Position numbers and translations under genes: made by a program. The notes beneath the pieces were generated by a model that worked only from the letters and a program-made list of their open reading frames with translations, was not told the origin of the DNA and did no database searches. A stretch of 64,000 nucleotides of DNA from NCBI RefSeq assembly GCF_012489685.1, contig NC_080044.1:16224369-16288368 (forward strand). The letters are read 5' to 3'. The stretch is from Lotus japonicus. Lineage: Eukaryota; Streptophyta; Magnoliopsida; Fabales; Fabaceae. This document shows positions 9,597-22,612 of the stretch, piece by piece. Position 1 is the stretch's first letter. Every line of letters starts with the position of its first letter.

Positions 9597-12500
9597 TGTA
9601 AGACCCAAGTTTTTAAGCTTAGAATAAGTGGAAGAGATTTCCATTTACGATTAGGCTTGATGTATCGTGAAGGAAAACCTGAACAAGAGTTTATCGAATG
9701 GAAGATATTTATGAAGGAGAAAGTTCAGGAAAAGTCTAAGGATAGTATTAAAGTCGATATAAGTTATAACGTGAGTCTTATTCGCTTACGCCTAGGTCAA
9801 GAGCGTTAGTAAACGATTAATTTACCCTTAAAGCACTATAGGAACTAATTCCAAAAATCTTCAGAGGAATGTTAGAATTTCTCTTAATCATTTCTATGAC
9901 AAGCGTTTCAATACGAAACCCTAGAATGTACGAACATCAAATTCCAATACTCGGAAGTTTGCCGAAACCGAATCACTGATAGTCCAAGAACCCTAAAATC
10001 AACGGACGAAGAAGACTTTTTCTATTCGGAGCTTCAAACGAAGATTCCACACGCATACACCTATTTCTCTCGATGTTTCTAATCTTTCTTCAGAAGGAAG
10101 TTTTCTCATCCGACATCAATTGCAAAAAGTAGTTTTGCGGTATATTTTGAAGCAGACTGCGTTCAAGCCATTTTCTCACTTAAATGAACCCGATGCAAGT
10201 ATCGTCCTTTCTTGGATCGACACTTAGCTTAGATGCACAATATGACAACGTTATATTTATTCTAAATGTCTCAAAATTATTCTTTAGCTCAATTTTTACT
10301 CATTTCTTTGTCCATGGATCATTTTAATTTGCTCAAAGTGATCCAAATTTATATTTTATTATTTCATAAAGTTTCTCATTATTTTTAGGATAATGATATA
10401 TCATTCTTATATTTTTCTCTTAACTTTATGAGCTAAATTCTACGGTATCTAAACCAATTTGTACCGTTAAATATTGTATTATAATGTATATATATATATA
10501 ACTCACGCACACCCTCCCTCACAATTCTAATCCTCACGTTCACTCTCTGTTTCTTTCCCTCATCACCGACTATACACACACAAAATGAATATACTAAATT
10601 ATCTCCACTATTTCTTCTTGCTTTAAGTACTGAAGAAAACAATCAAACTTTTCTTTCAAACTCTTGTCACAAAATCAAATTCCATTCTCACTCTCTTTAA
10701 CGTGTCTCTGTGGCAGCACCTACAAATTTCTCCATCAAATTTCTATTCCATATTACTTTCTCCTACCACTAGTGCAAGAGCCTTGTCTATTTAATTAAAT
10801 CAAGAAGAATCAGATATCATCTTTTTCACAATTGAAGAAGAGGGGCCGTGAACAAGTAGGAAGTGGAGATTCCGGCACTGTTCCGTCGTTTCTTGACCGA
10901 TCGTCGCACTGATAGTTGCTACGCGTAGACCTCGAGGTACTGATGCTATTTCTTACTTCTGATCGTCTTTTCCATAGCTTTTCTCTATGTCTTTCTGTGC
11001 TCATAGTTTTGAGGTTTTTGCAAAACTATCCTGATAATTCCATTTTTGATTCTAAACATCTTCCCCACGTTCTTCTGAGTATGTTTATCTAATAATACTG
11101 CGCCGATTCTCGAAAAACTACCGTCGAGTTTCAATTCTGCTTAAAATACCCATTTTGGGGCAAAGCTTCGTCCTTTGGGCTGAAAACTATCGCCTTAGCT
11201 TAGTGCTAGTAGGATTAGTTGTCATAAACGTCGTTGGTGACGTCCCCATCCAATTTGCTTTTCGAAATTTCGGTTTTGAATTTCTGAGCTAAAAATAATG
11301 ACCAAAATACCCCTGCGACAGTTTTCGATCCGATAAGTTTTCCGAGTTTAGAATACCCTTAGTTACGGCTAATAATAACCTAGGAACCAAGTTTGATCGA
11401 AGAAAAATCGAACCACCTAATTACCTAAAGTGGCCGAGCACCCTAAGGGGGAGGAAGGAAAATTCCTTTTTCAAAAACTTGTCCTTTCGCGCTAGGTTAT
11501 CGTACCTCGGAGTATGTACTACTTCGTGTAACCTTAGTGAGTATTGATTACTGAGTTTCTGATAGATGTTGATGGAATTCTGTGGTTTTTTCTCTAAGGT
11601 TTATTTGAGGAGTTTCAAGGAGAAGAAGGCATAGAGTGTGAAGGGACGTTTGAGGAGAACGCTGGAATAACTACGGGTAAGGGCAACTTACCTTACTAGC
11701 TAATGCTTTAGGTGTCGATGCATTCGACTTGATTTACTGTTTATGCACTTGTTTGTGTTTTGATTGGGAAAAGTTTTCTGAGGCTTCGGCTGACAATGTA
11801 GATGATTCATCTACTGACTGTTTTTGAGATTGAATTATATGGTACGTGCTAAGTGGGTAATCTAGGATGTGTGATGCATGCTTTATATGCTAAGTGCTAC
11901 GTGATTATTCTAGGATGTGTTGATATATGCCATGTTTGTTGACTGTGCTGATTTAATTATGTCTTCTCACTGATATCTGTGTTACTGAAAAGTGAGAATA
12001 GCGGGCAGGTCATGCCGATTTTATTTTGATATTTTGGGGAAAGTTTGATAGGACGAATGAGATTCGGGCCTTGTTATGGTTTTTCATGGATCGAGACATT
12101 CTCTGGAGTCATTTGGGATAAGGAGATCCCGAGAACTTATAAGATTTGCGATAAGACAAAAGTGGAAACTATTTTGTAAGGAAAACTCATAAGACATTAA
12201 ACAACCTTTAAACCTTTTAATAATGATAATAATCTCGAAGGAAAGCTTAGGAGTCAAATCTTAGTTTTTGGAAAACGAGAAGTGTCGTCGGATCCAAGTG
12301 TTGAGATATTGAGAGGTTTTGAGTATGTTGATACTCTTGTGCTCTGGGAGCAGTTGTGTTGTTGGGCTATCTGAGAGATAAGCCGGGAAACGGGTAGTTT
12401 CCGAGTATGTTGATGCTCTTTGCTCGTTGAGCAGTGTTGACCATCGGATAGAGATGAGTCGGATGATTTGAAGATCATCATGAGTTACAGTTTATACCTT

Positions 12501-13585
12501 CGGGTACAGTTTATGCCTTCGGGTACAGTTTATGCCTTCGGGTACAGTTTATACCTTCGGGTAATTCGGACATCGACGGGGGATATGATCGACCGTGAGG
12601 TTAGGATCGACCTGTTGATTGTCGGGCATAGCGGAGGGAAAAGTCGACCCGCAGGGTTAGGACTGATCCGGCTATGTCAAGGTTGTAAGTGACACTCGAG
12701 GGTTATGGTCGACACAATGCCAGTGTTAGGACCGACTCGATCGTGCCCAGCCTACTTCTTCCGGAATCGTCGAGATTGACGTTGCATTGACATATCATGC
12801 ACTCTAATTATATTCGTTGGGTTTTGGATGAGTTGATGTTGATAAACATCGTTATGTGTTTTGATGAGTAGATGTTGATAAATATCGTTACGTGCTTTGA
12901 TGATTGAATTGTACTAGAGATTTGATAACATGCTATGTTTAAACCTTAGGGTAGACAATGCAGAACTTATATGTATATATAAAATATATATATACCCCTT
13001 ACACTTTACCTATTGTCTTGTATTCTCTATACTATATTCCGTAAGTTGACCCTTGCACGTGCTACCTGTGTTTGGGGGGCTATGTATGCCCTTTTTGTCA
13101 GATGTCGTCGATGGATTCTTTCGTGATTCTTCGTCGTTCGGGGAAGACCCGGAGCGAAATGACTACTACTGAGCCTTCGACGTGGACCCGGACTTCATGC
13201 ATGACCAGATGAGAGTCGATGATGAAAGTATAGGGGATGGGTGTTTAGAGTCTACTAAGGTTGGGTGTTAGTGTCATAGCTCTGACTTATTCTTATTTTT
13301 GAGGGCTTGTGTTGCTGACACTTGACCTATCCTTTTGGGATTGTACATTTTGCCTACGGGCGTTACACTTTTCTACTTTCCGTCACTGGAGGTTACTCGT
13401 GACGAGGTTGCTACTTACAGCGGGGGCTGTAATTATAATTGTACGTTAGTTCGGTTATCTTTAGTTGTTGAGTTTCATTTCCTTTGGTCTCTAATATTAT
13501 TATCGAAAAAAATATATATTTCACGTTTTCCGCATTAGGTTTCTTTTGGTTACTAAAGTGACGCCACCGAAATCGGGGTGTTACA
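9597..13585 (+). mobile_element. Solo LTR, about 4 kb, long-LTR gypsy type (Ogre/Tat-like)
   Basis: The unit starts TGTAAGACCCAAG, ends GGGGTGTTACA, and is flanked by perfect GAGTT duplications (9592-9596 and 13586-13590). No internal gag-pol region is present, so it is the product of LTR-LTR recombination. It is homologous over its length to 30156-34236 on the other strand. A TATA-rich stretch at about 10487-10500 is followed by a pyrimidine-rich leader, which suits a U3/R boundary. The region matching the ORF of the other copy (about 13080-13260) is decayed. The lineage call rests on LTR length and ends only. Confidence 0.85.
12486..12561 (+). repeat. Four 19-bp tandem repeats
   Basis: TACAGTTTATRCCTTCGGG is repeated four times without spacing inside the solo LTR. 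Units 1 and 4 have A and units 2 and 3 have G at the variable place. I did not see the array in the homologous LTR at 30156-34236. Confidence 0.85.
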
Positions 13586-14454
13586 GAGTTGGAGTCCCAC
13601 ATTGTTAAGTATGGGTGAGGAGAAGATTTTATAAAAGATGTGACTCATAAACCTAATGCCTTAAGATTTTGGGTTAAGATGTAGCGTCAATATCTCTTGA
13701 TGTCTTTCTCCTCAGCCCATGGGCTTCCCTGTCTCCCCCAACAAGTGGTATCAGAGCCGATGGTCCGTGGGACCATGGTAACGACTCCTTGTGTCGAAAG
13801 TCTTCCTAGCAGTGTGGCTAGGCGGCGGGTTCCGTTCAGCAGCGAACGGCGGAGCAAGGGTGGATATGCTTCCGCGGGGGGGGGGCATGATAATGTGGTG
13901 GTGACTCGCACTTGAGGGTGAGATTGTTGAGAATTCAAGTGCGGAGTTGGAGTCTCACATTGGTTAAGTATGAGTGAGAAGAAGACTTTATGAGAGATGT
14001 GACCCATAAACCTAATGCCTTAAGGTTTTGGGTTAAGATGTGACGTCGATATCTTTTGGTGTCTTACTTCTCGGCCCATGGGTTCCCTTGTCTCCCCCAA
14101 CACCCTTTAGGCTGAATTCAGGGAGTCGACTCACAAGTGTGTTGAAGCCACCAAAATTGCAGGGTTTGCTTTTGCCACCTCTTCTCTAGTTGTCTCTGTA
14201 TATTACCTTATCTTCAGCTCTTTTTCTATTTCTTCTTTACTTCCATTTTCCATCATAGTTTGCATGATTCATTTAATTAAAAGCAAAATTGAGTAGTTTC
14301 TGTTTGATGATATGGTAAAGATCAAATTTTGATTTTTTTTTCATTATTGTTGGAGGATCTGCTCCTGATTTCTAAGTAGTTCATTGTTTAGTATCCATTG
14401 AAATGGGAGGGATTATAGTCTAATAGAACTGTGACTAGTGTATCAGTATGATAA

Positions 14455-14877
<423 letters not shown>

Positions 14878-14880
14878 TAG

Positions 14881-16290
14881 ACAACTTTATCTCTCTTCTG
14901 CTTTATTTTGTATTTTGTTGTAACTTCACAGTGTTGCTGCAATTACCTTTGACACAACTGTCCAAGCATAAGAGTGTTATCCTTATTTGAATGTATACTA
15001 TCGACTTTCAATTATAATGCATGAAAATGTCAAAGGTTTAAATTAATGGTGTGTGTGTGAGTGTCTGTTTTACAGCTTCTGTTCTGGAATTCGATAGGTC
15101 ACCCTTGTATTTAAAGAGATGCTTCATTGAATCCCGGAATGTAGCTCAACTATGTGATCTGAATATGGTGTTAGACTGTAAGTTACTCTTTTCTTCCTGC
15201 TCTGCATTTAGTGGTTTGATAGCAGAAGAAAACAAATGTGGTTGCATTTGCCTCCTCAGCTCTGGTTCACAAAAATTATCAAACATATATTTTGAACTGA
15301 AGTGAACATAAACTGGGGGATTTTAATCAATTACCATCATAATCTTAAGGCCTGCATGCTCTAATTTTATCTGCCATTTTTATTGCCATGTTAAAAATCA
15401 ATCCAAACAAACTTTGATTTTCCTAGACAATGATTTCATCTCTTAAAATTAGTTCCCATGCCTTAGTCTTTTGAGTTTTTGGTTTTACAAAGAAGTTTGG
15501 GATATTTCTTGTGGAAATTCATCCATCATTTACATTTACCTTAGCTTTGTGAGTAAGTGGAGGTCAGAAAGCTAGTGAATTACAGTTTGGACTGCCAACC
15601 AGGCCTCATCCTTTGGATGAAGGTGATAAATCTCAGGGTATTTGTCGTTGTTCTTGGCGAGCGTGGTTCTTTGAGAATGGGTAGGTGAGACCCTCAGTTC
15701 TCATCGCGAGCCTAGTCATTTTGCAGATCCCCTGGTGGCTATCATGGTCGGTAAAGAGGTTTCAAAGTTTACTCATCATTATTCTCGACATGTTTCGGAG
15801 TTTGACGGATGATTTATGTTCAACGTTTACTGAACATGTCGTGGGTATCACATGTAAAACATATAGTGATTTTGGAAAAGTATCATGCATTACATTAATG
15901 AATTTGATGGATTTGATGGTTCTGGTGTGTAAAGCTTATTCATGTAATATTATACCTTGACATGATTGTGTTGAATGCTTCTCACTCCTCTATTTTGTCT
16001 CTTGGTTTTTCTCTCCTCTTTTATCTATGATAGCTACTGGATAAAAAATTGCGTCGTTGAAATATGTGGGACAAGTCTATGGATGTAGATAGAGAATTAT
16101 ATGCTATGCACCGAAGTTATTAAGTCATAAAAGCAATTGGTGGATAAGAGAATATGATTTAGGATCATGTTTTATGGTATTTACTAGAGTTAAGTTTAAT
16201 GGTAAATGTAGTAGAATAAGGCATAGACATAGTTGTAAGTTTAAATGATAAGTGTTGATGTTATAATCGGAGGTTGAAAAGGCATTTTTA
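14881..16290. other. psbO 3' flank, then sequence with no recognised gene
   Basis: The first 150 bp look like the psbO 3' UTR. After that I see no conserved gene. A GT run at 15049-15060 and ORFs at 15051-15305 and 15685-15960 have no recognisable product. A possible exon follows an AG acceptor near 15585 (TTTGGACTGCCAACCAGG), but I cannot identify it. The host repeat resumes at about 16291. Confidence 0.4.
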
Positions 16291-17245
16291 AGGATATATT
16301 TTAAATTTGTAGTGTAATAGTAACTCTTGTTGGTGTCACAAGAATGAACGTCATAAAAAGAACTTTAATGGTCACATGAAACATTTGGTGATACAAGCTA
16401 ATTGGGAGACCAATGTGACTAACATTTGAAAGAATCACACACAAATTTGCCAGTTTTTGTTGTAGGGTAATCTAAGTGGTTGGTTGTATCGTTCACTAAT
16501 TGAAGTTACTATTCAATCGTGTACGTTGTATGTATATTACTTTTGATTCTATTTACCCTTCTCTTTAAATAAAGAAATAAATAGATTACCAAAAATATTC
16601 ATTTAGTTGAATCAGTCTTTCACTTTGACCACATGGAAAATTAAAGGACATAAATACTTCAAAACTACCACATTAATAACCCTTTGATAACGCAACAGAC
16701 AAATAGTAATAAATGATTTTGAAAATTAATCTAATACTCATTTAAAATATATTATTGATTTTTATATAGTAACTCTCGTGGAGTTACAAGATTGAACGTC
16801 ATAATAAGAACATTAATTACCACGTAAAACATTTGGTTATACAGACTAATTGAGAGACCAATGTGACAAACATTTAAAAAAATTAAGGACAATTTTGCCA
16901 ATTTTTGTCGTAGAGTAATCTAAGTGGTTGGTTGTATCACTCACGGACTGAAGTTACTATTCAATCGTGTGTTGTATGTATATTACCTATGGTTCTATTT
17001 ACCTTTCTCCTAAAATAAAGAAATACATAGATTAAAAAAATTATTTATTTAGTTGAATCAGCATCTCACTTTGACCACATGAAAAATTAAAGAAGGACAT
17101 AAATATTTCAAAACTGTCACATTAATAACCCTTTGAAAAAATTAGAAAAAATGCAACAAACAAATGGTAATAAATGCCTTTGAAAATTAAATTAATACTC
17201 CTTAAAATATATTTATGTTTTATATATATTTAATATCTATTTCAC
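16291..17245 (+). repeat. Tandem duplication upstream of gene B
   Basis: The roughly 475-bp block starting TAGTAACTCTTGTTGG is repeated directly (about 16310-16765 and 16768-17245), each copy containing GTAATCTAAGTGGTTG and a shared TGACCACATG stretch. Unit A has only one copy, so the duplication arose after A separated from B. Confidence 0.65.
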
Positions 17246-17252
17246 TAAGTGA

Positions 17253-17447
17253 AATGTTGTGGTGGATCAAAACTCTTTAAGCAAGTAGTTGGGGGTTCAA
17301 TTCTCGACTCATGTAAATGAAAAAAGCTCATTAGACAGCCTCTACTGCTTAGTGCACTGATGATGAGGCAGTGTATTAATCTTACACCTACCAGTTGTAG
17401 TGATACCTTGGATAAGATTGGTTTTACCACTTTGTTAAAAAAACAAA
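17253..17447 (+). mobile_element. SINE-like relic upstream of gene B
   Basis: The same 190-bp unit as at 5379-5570, with GGGTTCAATTCTCGACTC as the B-box-like part and an A-rich end after TTTGTTAAAAAAAC. It is orthologous to the relics in units A and C rather than a new insertion. Confidence 0.45.
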
Positions 17448-17662
17448 TAACGCCTTACCATATTAAACAGGTAATTCTTTAAAAAAAAATATCAATGTGG
17501 TAATTAGTCAATTCCATCCAAAATAAAAATTAATGCGAGCAATAAATTCATTAAATTCAATTCTACGACTTTATGGGTTATTATTAATTAATGCGACAAT
17601 GTCCATTAATTCTCACACGTCAGTCATAAATGTTATGGAAAAAAAAACTGCTCCAAAACTCC

Positions 17663-17669
17663 TATATAA
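17663..17669 (+). promoter_or_regulatory. TATA box of C2H2 gene B
   Basis: CCTATATAATGACTCA lies about 106 bp upstream of the ATG, identical to the box of gene A. The leader is likewise CT-rich. Confidence 0.65.
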
Positions 17670-17768
17670 TGACTCACAATACCCATTGCAAATCACCTCT
17701 TCTAGATAAGAACCTTCAATTCACTCCCCCTCTCAATCTCCACAATCACCCAGCCAAGTTTCTTCACC

Positions 17769-18323
17769 ATGGCCATTGCAAACAACTCTAGCCATGCTTC
17801 CTTTGCTGCCTACGCTCGAGCTATCGAAAAATATTCTACTCCAGTTATATTAACTCCTAGGACAATTGGAGACAATAACCAAACCAAGGTTGGTGTCACT
17901 TATGAAGGTGTGAATCCTTCATCTAAATCAACTGTGGATCGTACTGAGAAGGACATGGTTTCTGGTCATCAGATCAATGAAGATTTTGATGGTAAGATTC
18001 GTAGTGGTCCACACATAAAAAATGGACCATATCCGTGTCCACAGTGCGAAAAAAAATTTGTGACATCTCAGCACTTTGCTTCGCATGCCCGTGATCACTA
18101 CAAGTATGAAAGCAAAGACCAGAGGAGGAAGAGAACTTTATCAAAATTTCAAAGGAGAAATTTTGCCCTTAAAAAGGTTAGTGGTGGACTCACTGTCGTT
18201 CCCATTCCTTTTGAGGGTGCAGGGACATCAAGGGTTTCTAGTGAAGAAGACCCTACTCATGGAATGGAAGCTCTTGGTGATGGATTAGCGGGTGAAAAAA
18301 TCAAATTAGAGCCTTCTGCATAA
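17769..18323 (+). CDS. Single C2H2 zinc-finger protein, copy B
   Basis: An intronless 184-codon ORF starting CACCATGGC, paralogous to copies A and C. It lacks a short block after SSHASF (copy A has VVSIDYYARA, copy B has AAYARA), an in-frame loss. The finger at about residues 82-102 is C-x2-C-x12-H-x3-H around YPCPQCEKKF, with HARDH in place of HARADH, so the His-His spacing is the standard three rather than four. The basic patch and the acidic end KIKLEPSA are kept. Because this copy has canonical finger spacing, an intact promoter and no stops, it is the best candidate for a working member. Role as a nuclear DNA-binding protein is inferred from the finger class only. Confidence 0.75.
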   Translation: MAIANNSSHASFAAYARAIEKYSTPVILTPRTIGDNNQTKVGVTYEGVNPSSKSTVDRTEKDMVSGHQINEDFDGKIRSGPHIKNGPYPCPQCEKKFVTSQHFASHARDHYKYESKDQRRKRTLSKFQRRNFALKKVSGGLTVVPIPFEGAGTSRVSSEEDPTHGMEALGDGLAGEKIKLEPSA

Positions 18324-20556
18324 TTTCTCTAATGTGTTAGAATAATGTCGGTTTTTAGGGTTTCGTATCCTTGTGTCGTTTGTAGTGTTGGTGTTGTTGT
18401 TTGGGTCAGGAAGCCAATGTTAAGGGCTTTAATATTTATGCATTTGTGCTTATAAACATTTATGTATGACCTATCACCATCAGTATTTTGTTTTTTTTTT
18501 TTTTTTGCTGCTTGGACTTTCATCTGTTTGACTTAGTGATTAATCTTTCAATTTTCCAGTAATATATCAGTGTTTTTGTTTCTGTCATTAAATACTAGAT
18601 TCGTGTTGATGTGAACTATAGCTTTGTTTTACCTCATAGATAACAACCTTTCAAAGTCAATAATTTTTTTTGAATGACACTTACACTCAATAATTTATAT
18701 TAAGGACTAAACTCAAGTAAAGTGACACTTACAAATTAATCAAGTTTCATACTGATAGATATACAATAAAGTACCACAAAATCACAATACATTATAGGCT
18801 GGCATGTCTTTAAGCTAAAATCTGATACTGAATTGGTATAATAGCCTAGGAGTTGGTTGTGACACCTTGACAGGTGGAGAAGATATGGTGAGCTTTTTGA
18901 CATATAAATAGGGTTTGCCTTCCAGGACTACTATGAATGGTGGCCTTGCTTCTTGGATACTTGTGTATTATGTCTTAGTCCCTTTGCACTTGCTCCCTTG
19001 TGTAGCAATTGAGTTGTTCTACTAATTTCATCTTTTTCATTTTTGTACTCCTACTTTTGTTCTGGTTGTGACTACTCATGTGCTCCTTATTAATAATTTT
19101 TTTGGCTTATAAAAAATATTATAGGCTCGCTTGATTTAAATTACTTAAACATTAGAAAATTGAAAATAAAAAAGGAAAGAAAAATACACTCATCCACAAA
19201 AACAATTTGCTCTAGATCTCTAAATAGTTAGAACTCAACTTCAACGTATTTTTTTACCTTGATAGAGATGTGTGCTTCAGTATTGCGCTGACTGTGCTAT
19301 CGTACTGCTTGATGCTAGATTCAATTGGATGGGCTGGACAAGAGAAGAGGTAACCTTCATTGCAACTTCCATTGATCGAGTGTTAGTTGCCTTTTCTTTT
19401 GACCCAGGTGGGAAAGTTTACCAAGCCAACCTTTGCTTTTGTAGTTCTCCCAATGACAACTCATCTATTCTCAAAGCCCTTATTTTTGAAATAAATTTGG
19501 CAAAAATATAACTCTTCTAAAAAATACACTACACAGAGTTTTGAACTCCATAAGAGTCCAACAATCGTCGACATATGGTTTTGTCATTAACATCGAGTTC
19601 AACTAAAAAACCAAAGGTGACAGTGACAATTACAATGAATGATGACATAGAGAAGGAAATGAAAAAGAAAATAAGTGACAATATAAGATAACCACCATGT
19701 GCATATTGTCATTGATAGTGCCATTGCGATAACAAGTCACACATATACAAAATATTGCACAAAATTTCAAGTTTCTACCAATTTTCACTAGTTCTCGACC
19801 AATGGTAGACAAATAAAGAAATTAAGAAAAAAATCATTATGATCAAGAACATGTTGGAGATGTTGTTGATATAAAACTGCCCCAAAAATATCATTCTAAA
19901 TACCAGTTTATATAATATTTGAATAAGTTAATGCTCGACACACGTATATATAGAAAAAAAAATTCACATCACTTTGAATTATATGCTTTCTTGCTACTTC
20001 ATACTTTTCGTATTTAAAAGTTATAACAAGTTTATACTTGGCGTATATAATTCTCATTCAAATTGTATTCTGTTTTAATCATATTACTTGTTATGATTAA
20101 AATATCTATTAAGCTTATGTTATATTTTAAATTAATGAATTATTGGATTTTGTATAAAGTTTTATGTAATTTTGACTTAGATGACAATTTGGGTGGAATC
20201 CCTAATATTAACTATGAAGACTCATCTAAAAACAAATAAAACAATCTAAAGTCGACGAAATCTATTGAAGTGGGTGAGTTCCAAATAATGACATTTAAAA
20301 GTTCTTAAAAAGGTTTTTCTAAATTTTTTTACATGAAAATGTTAAATGGTAAAGTAATATGCAAAAGATCGCATAGGAGTTCCTTGGAAGAGTTGTCAAT
20401 TGAGGTAAAAATTGCGTTAGTATTTCTAGGTTAAGTAGTTTATTCCTATCAAAACCTTTTACATATTCATCGATAATCATACTGAAACTTTATAAAGAAT
20501 TTGAAAAAAGTAAGTATTCATTCAAAGGATGAGAGCTATCAATTAAAGAGTGAATC
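18324..20556. other. 3' flank of gene B, no further gene seen
   Basis: AT-rich sequence collinear with the 3' flanks of genes A and C. A short ORF at 19272-19511 lies in the part shared with unit C, but the C copy does not keep it open, so I do not call it. A T-run at 18490-18506 is the only other notable item. Confidence 0.55.
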
Positions 20557-20846
20557 GCTCAATCGTGTGTTGTATGTATATTACCTATGGTTCTATTTAC
20601 CTTTCTCCTAAAATAAAGAAATATATAGATTAAAAAATTTATTTTTTAGTAGAATCAGCCTCTCACTTTGACTACATGAAATATTAAAGAAGGACATAAA
20701 TATTTCAAAACTGTCACATTAATAACCCTTTGAAAGAAGCAGAAAAAATGCAACAAACAAATAGTAATAAATGTCTTTCAAAATTAAATTAATACTCATT
20801 AAAATATATTTATGTTTTATATATATTTAATATCTATTCACTAAGT

Positions 20847-21044
20847 GAAATGTTGTGGTGGTTCAACACTCTTTAAGCAAGTAGTTGGGGATTCAATTCT
20901 CGACTCATGCGAATGAAAAAAACTTATTAGTCAGCCTCTACTGCTTAGTGCACTGAGGATGAGGCAATGTATTAGTCTAACAACTACCAGCTATAGTGAT
21001 ACCTTGGATAAGATTGTTTTTACCACTTTGTTAAAAACCAAATA
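20847..21044 (+). mobile_element. SINE-like relic of unit C
   Basis: Third orthologous copy of the 190-bp SINE-like unit, with GGATTCAATTCTCGACTC and the terminal TTTGTTAAAAACC. Confidence 0.4.
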
Positions 21045-21071
21045 ACACCTTACCACATTAATGTGGTAATT

Positions 21072-21821
21072 GGCTTAATCACACTTTTGGTCCCCCATGA
21101 AAGCGATATGTGCCATCAGTGTCCCTAAAAATCTCATTCTGCATCCCCAACGTTAACCTCCGTTAACAGTTTTGATCCCTAGGCAGTTTTCCATCCAAAA
21201 ATTAATGGTTTAGGGGATCAAAAGTGCAATTAAGCTGAAAAGATTGATGAAAAATAAAAAATCCAAAAACATTAATGTTGTTCTTCATCTTCATCATCTT
21301 CCTCTATTATCTTCAAACCCAAAATCCGAGAAATATCCAAAAAAAATCAAACCCATAGCAGACCCAGATTACACATCTTAACACCCCACACTACTACTTT
21401 TTTAAAAAAACTAAACTCATTGCAAACCAAAATTGGGGAAAACGCTACATAGCATACCACACCCCACCATGTATCCCCAAACACTCCATCCAAAATCCTC
21501 CATACTCACCCAACGCCCATAGCAAAACCATAAACAACAAATCCACTAGCCACCTATAAACAGCATATCAGCAACAACCACAACATATGCGAGGGAGTAC
21601 ACCGGGTTCAAAATTTTCAGATCTGAAAGCATTCCCCAAAAGACCCGTAGCACATGAACCCAGAAGCATTGAAAGACTCCAAGAGAGTCAAATTTGTGAG
21701 AGAACCTGTTCACGTTGATACCCACCACTCTAGAGAATCAACGCTGCAAGCCACCACTGCGCACCTTCTGAAGCCATCTTCGTCGTTGTTCCTCACTGCA
21801 GTAATCACCTTGGAAGCCACT

Positions 21822-21866
<45 letters not shown>

Positions 21867-22412
21867 AGTGGAAAACCTGAATCTTGTCTGATTTCTGGAT
21901 TGATTTAGGTTTTATAAGATTATAAGGTTGATTGGGGCAAGCTGATTTCTGGGTTTATTGCTTCTATGTATGCTGATTTCTGAGTTTATTGATCCGAAAC
22001 CTAATCCCCAATCTTGGTGGATGAGGTGAGAAGGTTTGGTTCAAGAGTGGATGAAGGTGATTTTGATTAGAGTGGGAGGATTTTTTATTTATTGGGAGGA
22101 TAAATTTTATTTTGATTTAGTACGTTTATATGAAGATAATGGAAAAATGGAATGAAGACAATGAATATCCGGGTTTTTCAGATGAAGGTTTCTATCCTAA
22201 CAATCATGTTTTTTGGGTTTTTTAATTTATTTTATTGTTATGGTTTAATTACATTTTTGTCCTTAGAAACGTTAGTTTTTGGATGGAAAACTGTCCGGGG
22301 ACCAAAACTGTTAACGGAGGTTAACGTTGGGGATGCAGAATGAGATTTTTAAAGTTTAGGGACCCCGATGGCACATATCGCTTTCGTGGGGGACCAAAAG
22401 TGCGATTAAGCC
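21072..22412. mobile_element. Non-autonomous Mutator-like element with 9-bp target duplication
   Basis: The element starts GGCTTAATCACACTTTTGG and ends with its inverse (CCAAAAGTGCGATTAAGCC). The terminal inverted repeats run roughly 150 bp and share blocks such as CAGTTTTGATCCC and CATCCCCAACGTTAACC. Perfect 9-bp duplications GTGGTAATT flank it (21063-21071 and 22413-22421), the Mutator signature. The unit-B equivalent of the site lacks it. The 1341-bp body has no transposase. The middle (about 21650-21910) might be captured plant sequence, but I recognise no protein there. Confidence 0.85.
21824..21863 (+). repeat. (TC)20 microsatellite
   Basis: About 20 TC repeats inside the Mutator-like element, directly followed by GTAAGT. 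CT-rich runs of this kind often come from plant 5' leaders, which would suit captured gene sequence. Confidence 0.9.
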
Positions 22413-22605
22413 GTGGTAATTCTTTAAAAAAAATATTAATGTGGTAATTAGTCAATTCAACTCAAAATAAAAATTAATGCGAGCAATCAATTCATTGAAT
22501 TCAATTCTACGACTTTATGGGTTATTATTAATTAATGTGACAATGTCCATTAAATTCTCACACGTAAGCCATAAATGTTATGAAAAAAAACTAATGATAA
22601 ACTCT

Positions 22606-22612
22606 TATATAA
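22606..22612 (+). promoter_or_regulatory. TATA box of gene C, cut off from its coding region
   Basis: TTATATAATGACTCAC corresponds exactly to the TATA region of genes A and B. The leader continues to 22686 (CCCTCTCTCAATCACCAC), then the copia LTR begins. The matching coding start is at 37991, beyond the whole insertion. Confidence 0.7.

Larger units (their letters stand above)
9573..14102 (+). mobile_element. TRIM element, split by a solo LTR
   Basis: Two terminal repeats begin TGTTGAGAATTCAAG and end CCCCCAACA. The right one is 13925-14102 (178 bp). The left one is 9573-9596 plus 13591-13743 (177 bp once the inserted LTR and one target copy are set aside). The 181-bp interior starts with TGGTATCAGAGC at 13746, the exact primer-binding site for initiator methionine tRNA, and ends with a purine-rich GAGGGTGAGA. 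A total of about 536 bp without coding capacity defines a terminal-repeat retrotransposon in miniature. The psbO flanks are CCTTA and CCCTT, a decayed target duplication at best. Confidence 0.9.
16291..20556 (+). repeat. Host segmental repeat, unit B
   Basis: Collinear with units A and C through the upstream region, SINE relic, promoter, C2H2 gene and about 2.2 kb of 3' flank. It ends near CAAAGGATGAGAGCTATC, where the upstream part of unit C begins in mid-repeat (compare 16961 with 20559), so B and C are direct tandem copies. The segment 19260-19510 is shared with unit C (40010-40260) but deleted in A. Confidence 0.75.

Noticed and set aside
13687..14007. ORFs on both strands in the TRIM interior and its repeats
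   Set aside because: TRIMs carry no genes, and these frames span the repeat-interior boundary without any known motif.
9568..14107. Clean target duplication for the TRIM
   Set aside because: Flanks are CCTTA and CCCTT; three of five positions agree, so I report it as decayed rather than proven.
19272..19511. 79-codon ORF in the 3' flank of gene B
   Set aside because: The matching segment in unit C (40030-40260) has stops and indels, so coding is not conserved.
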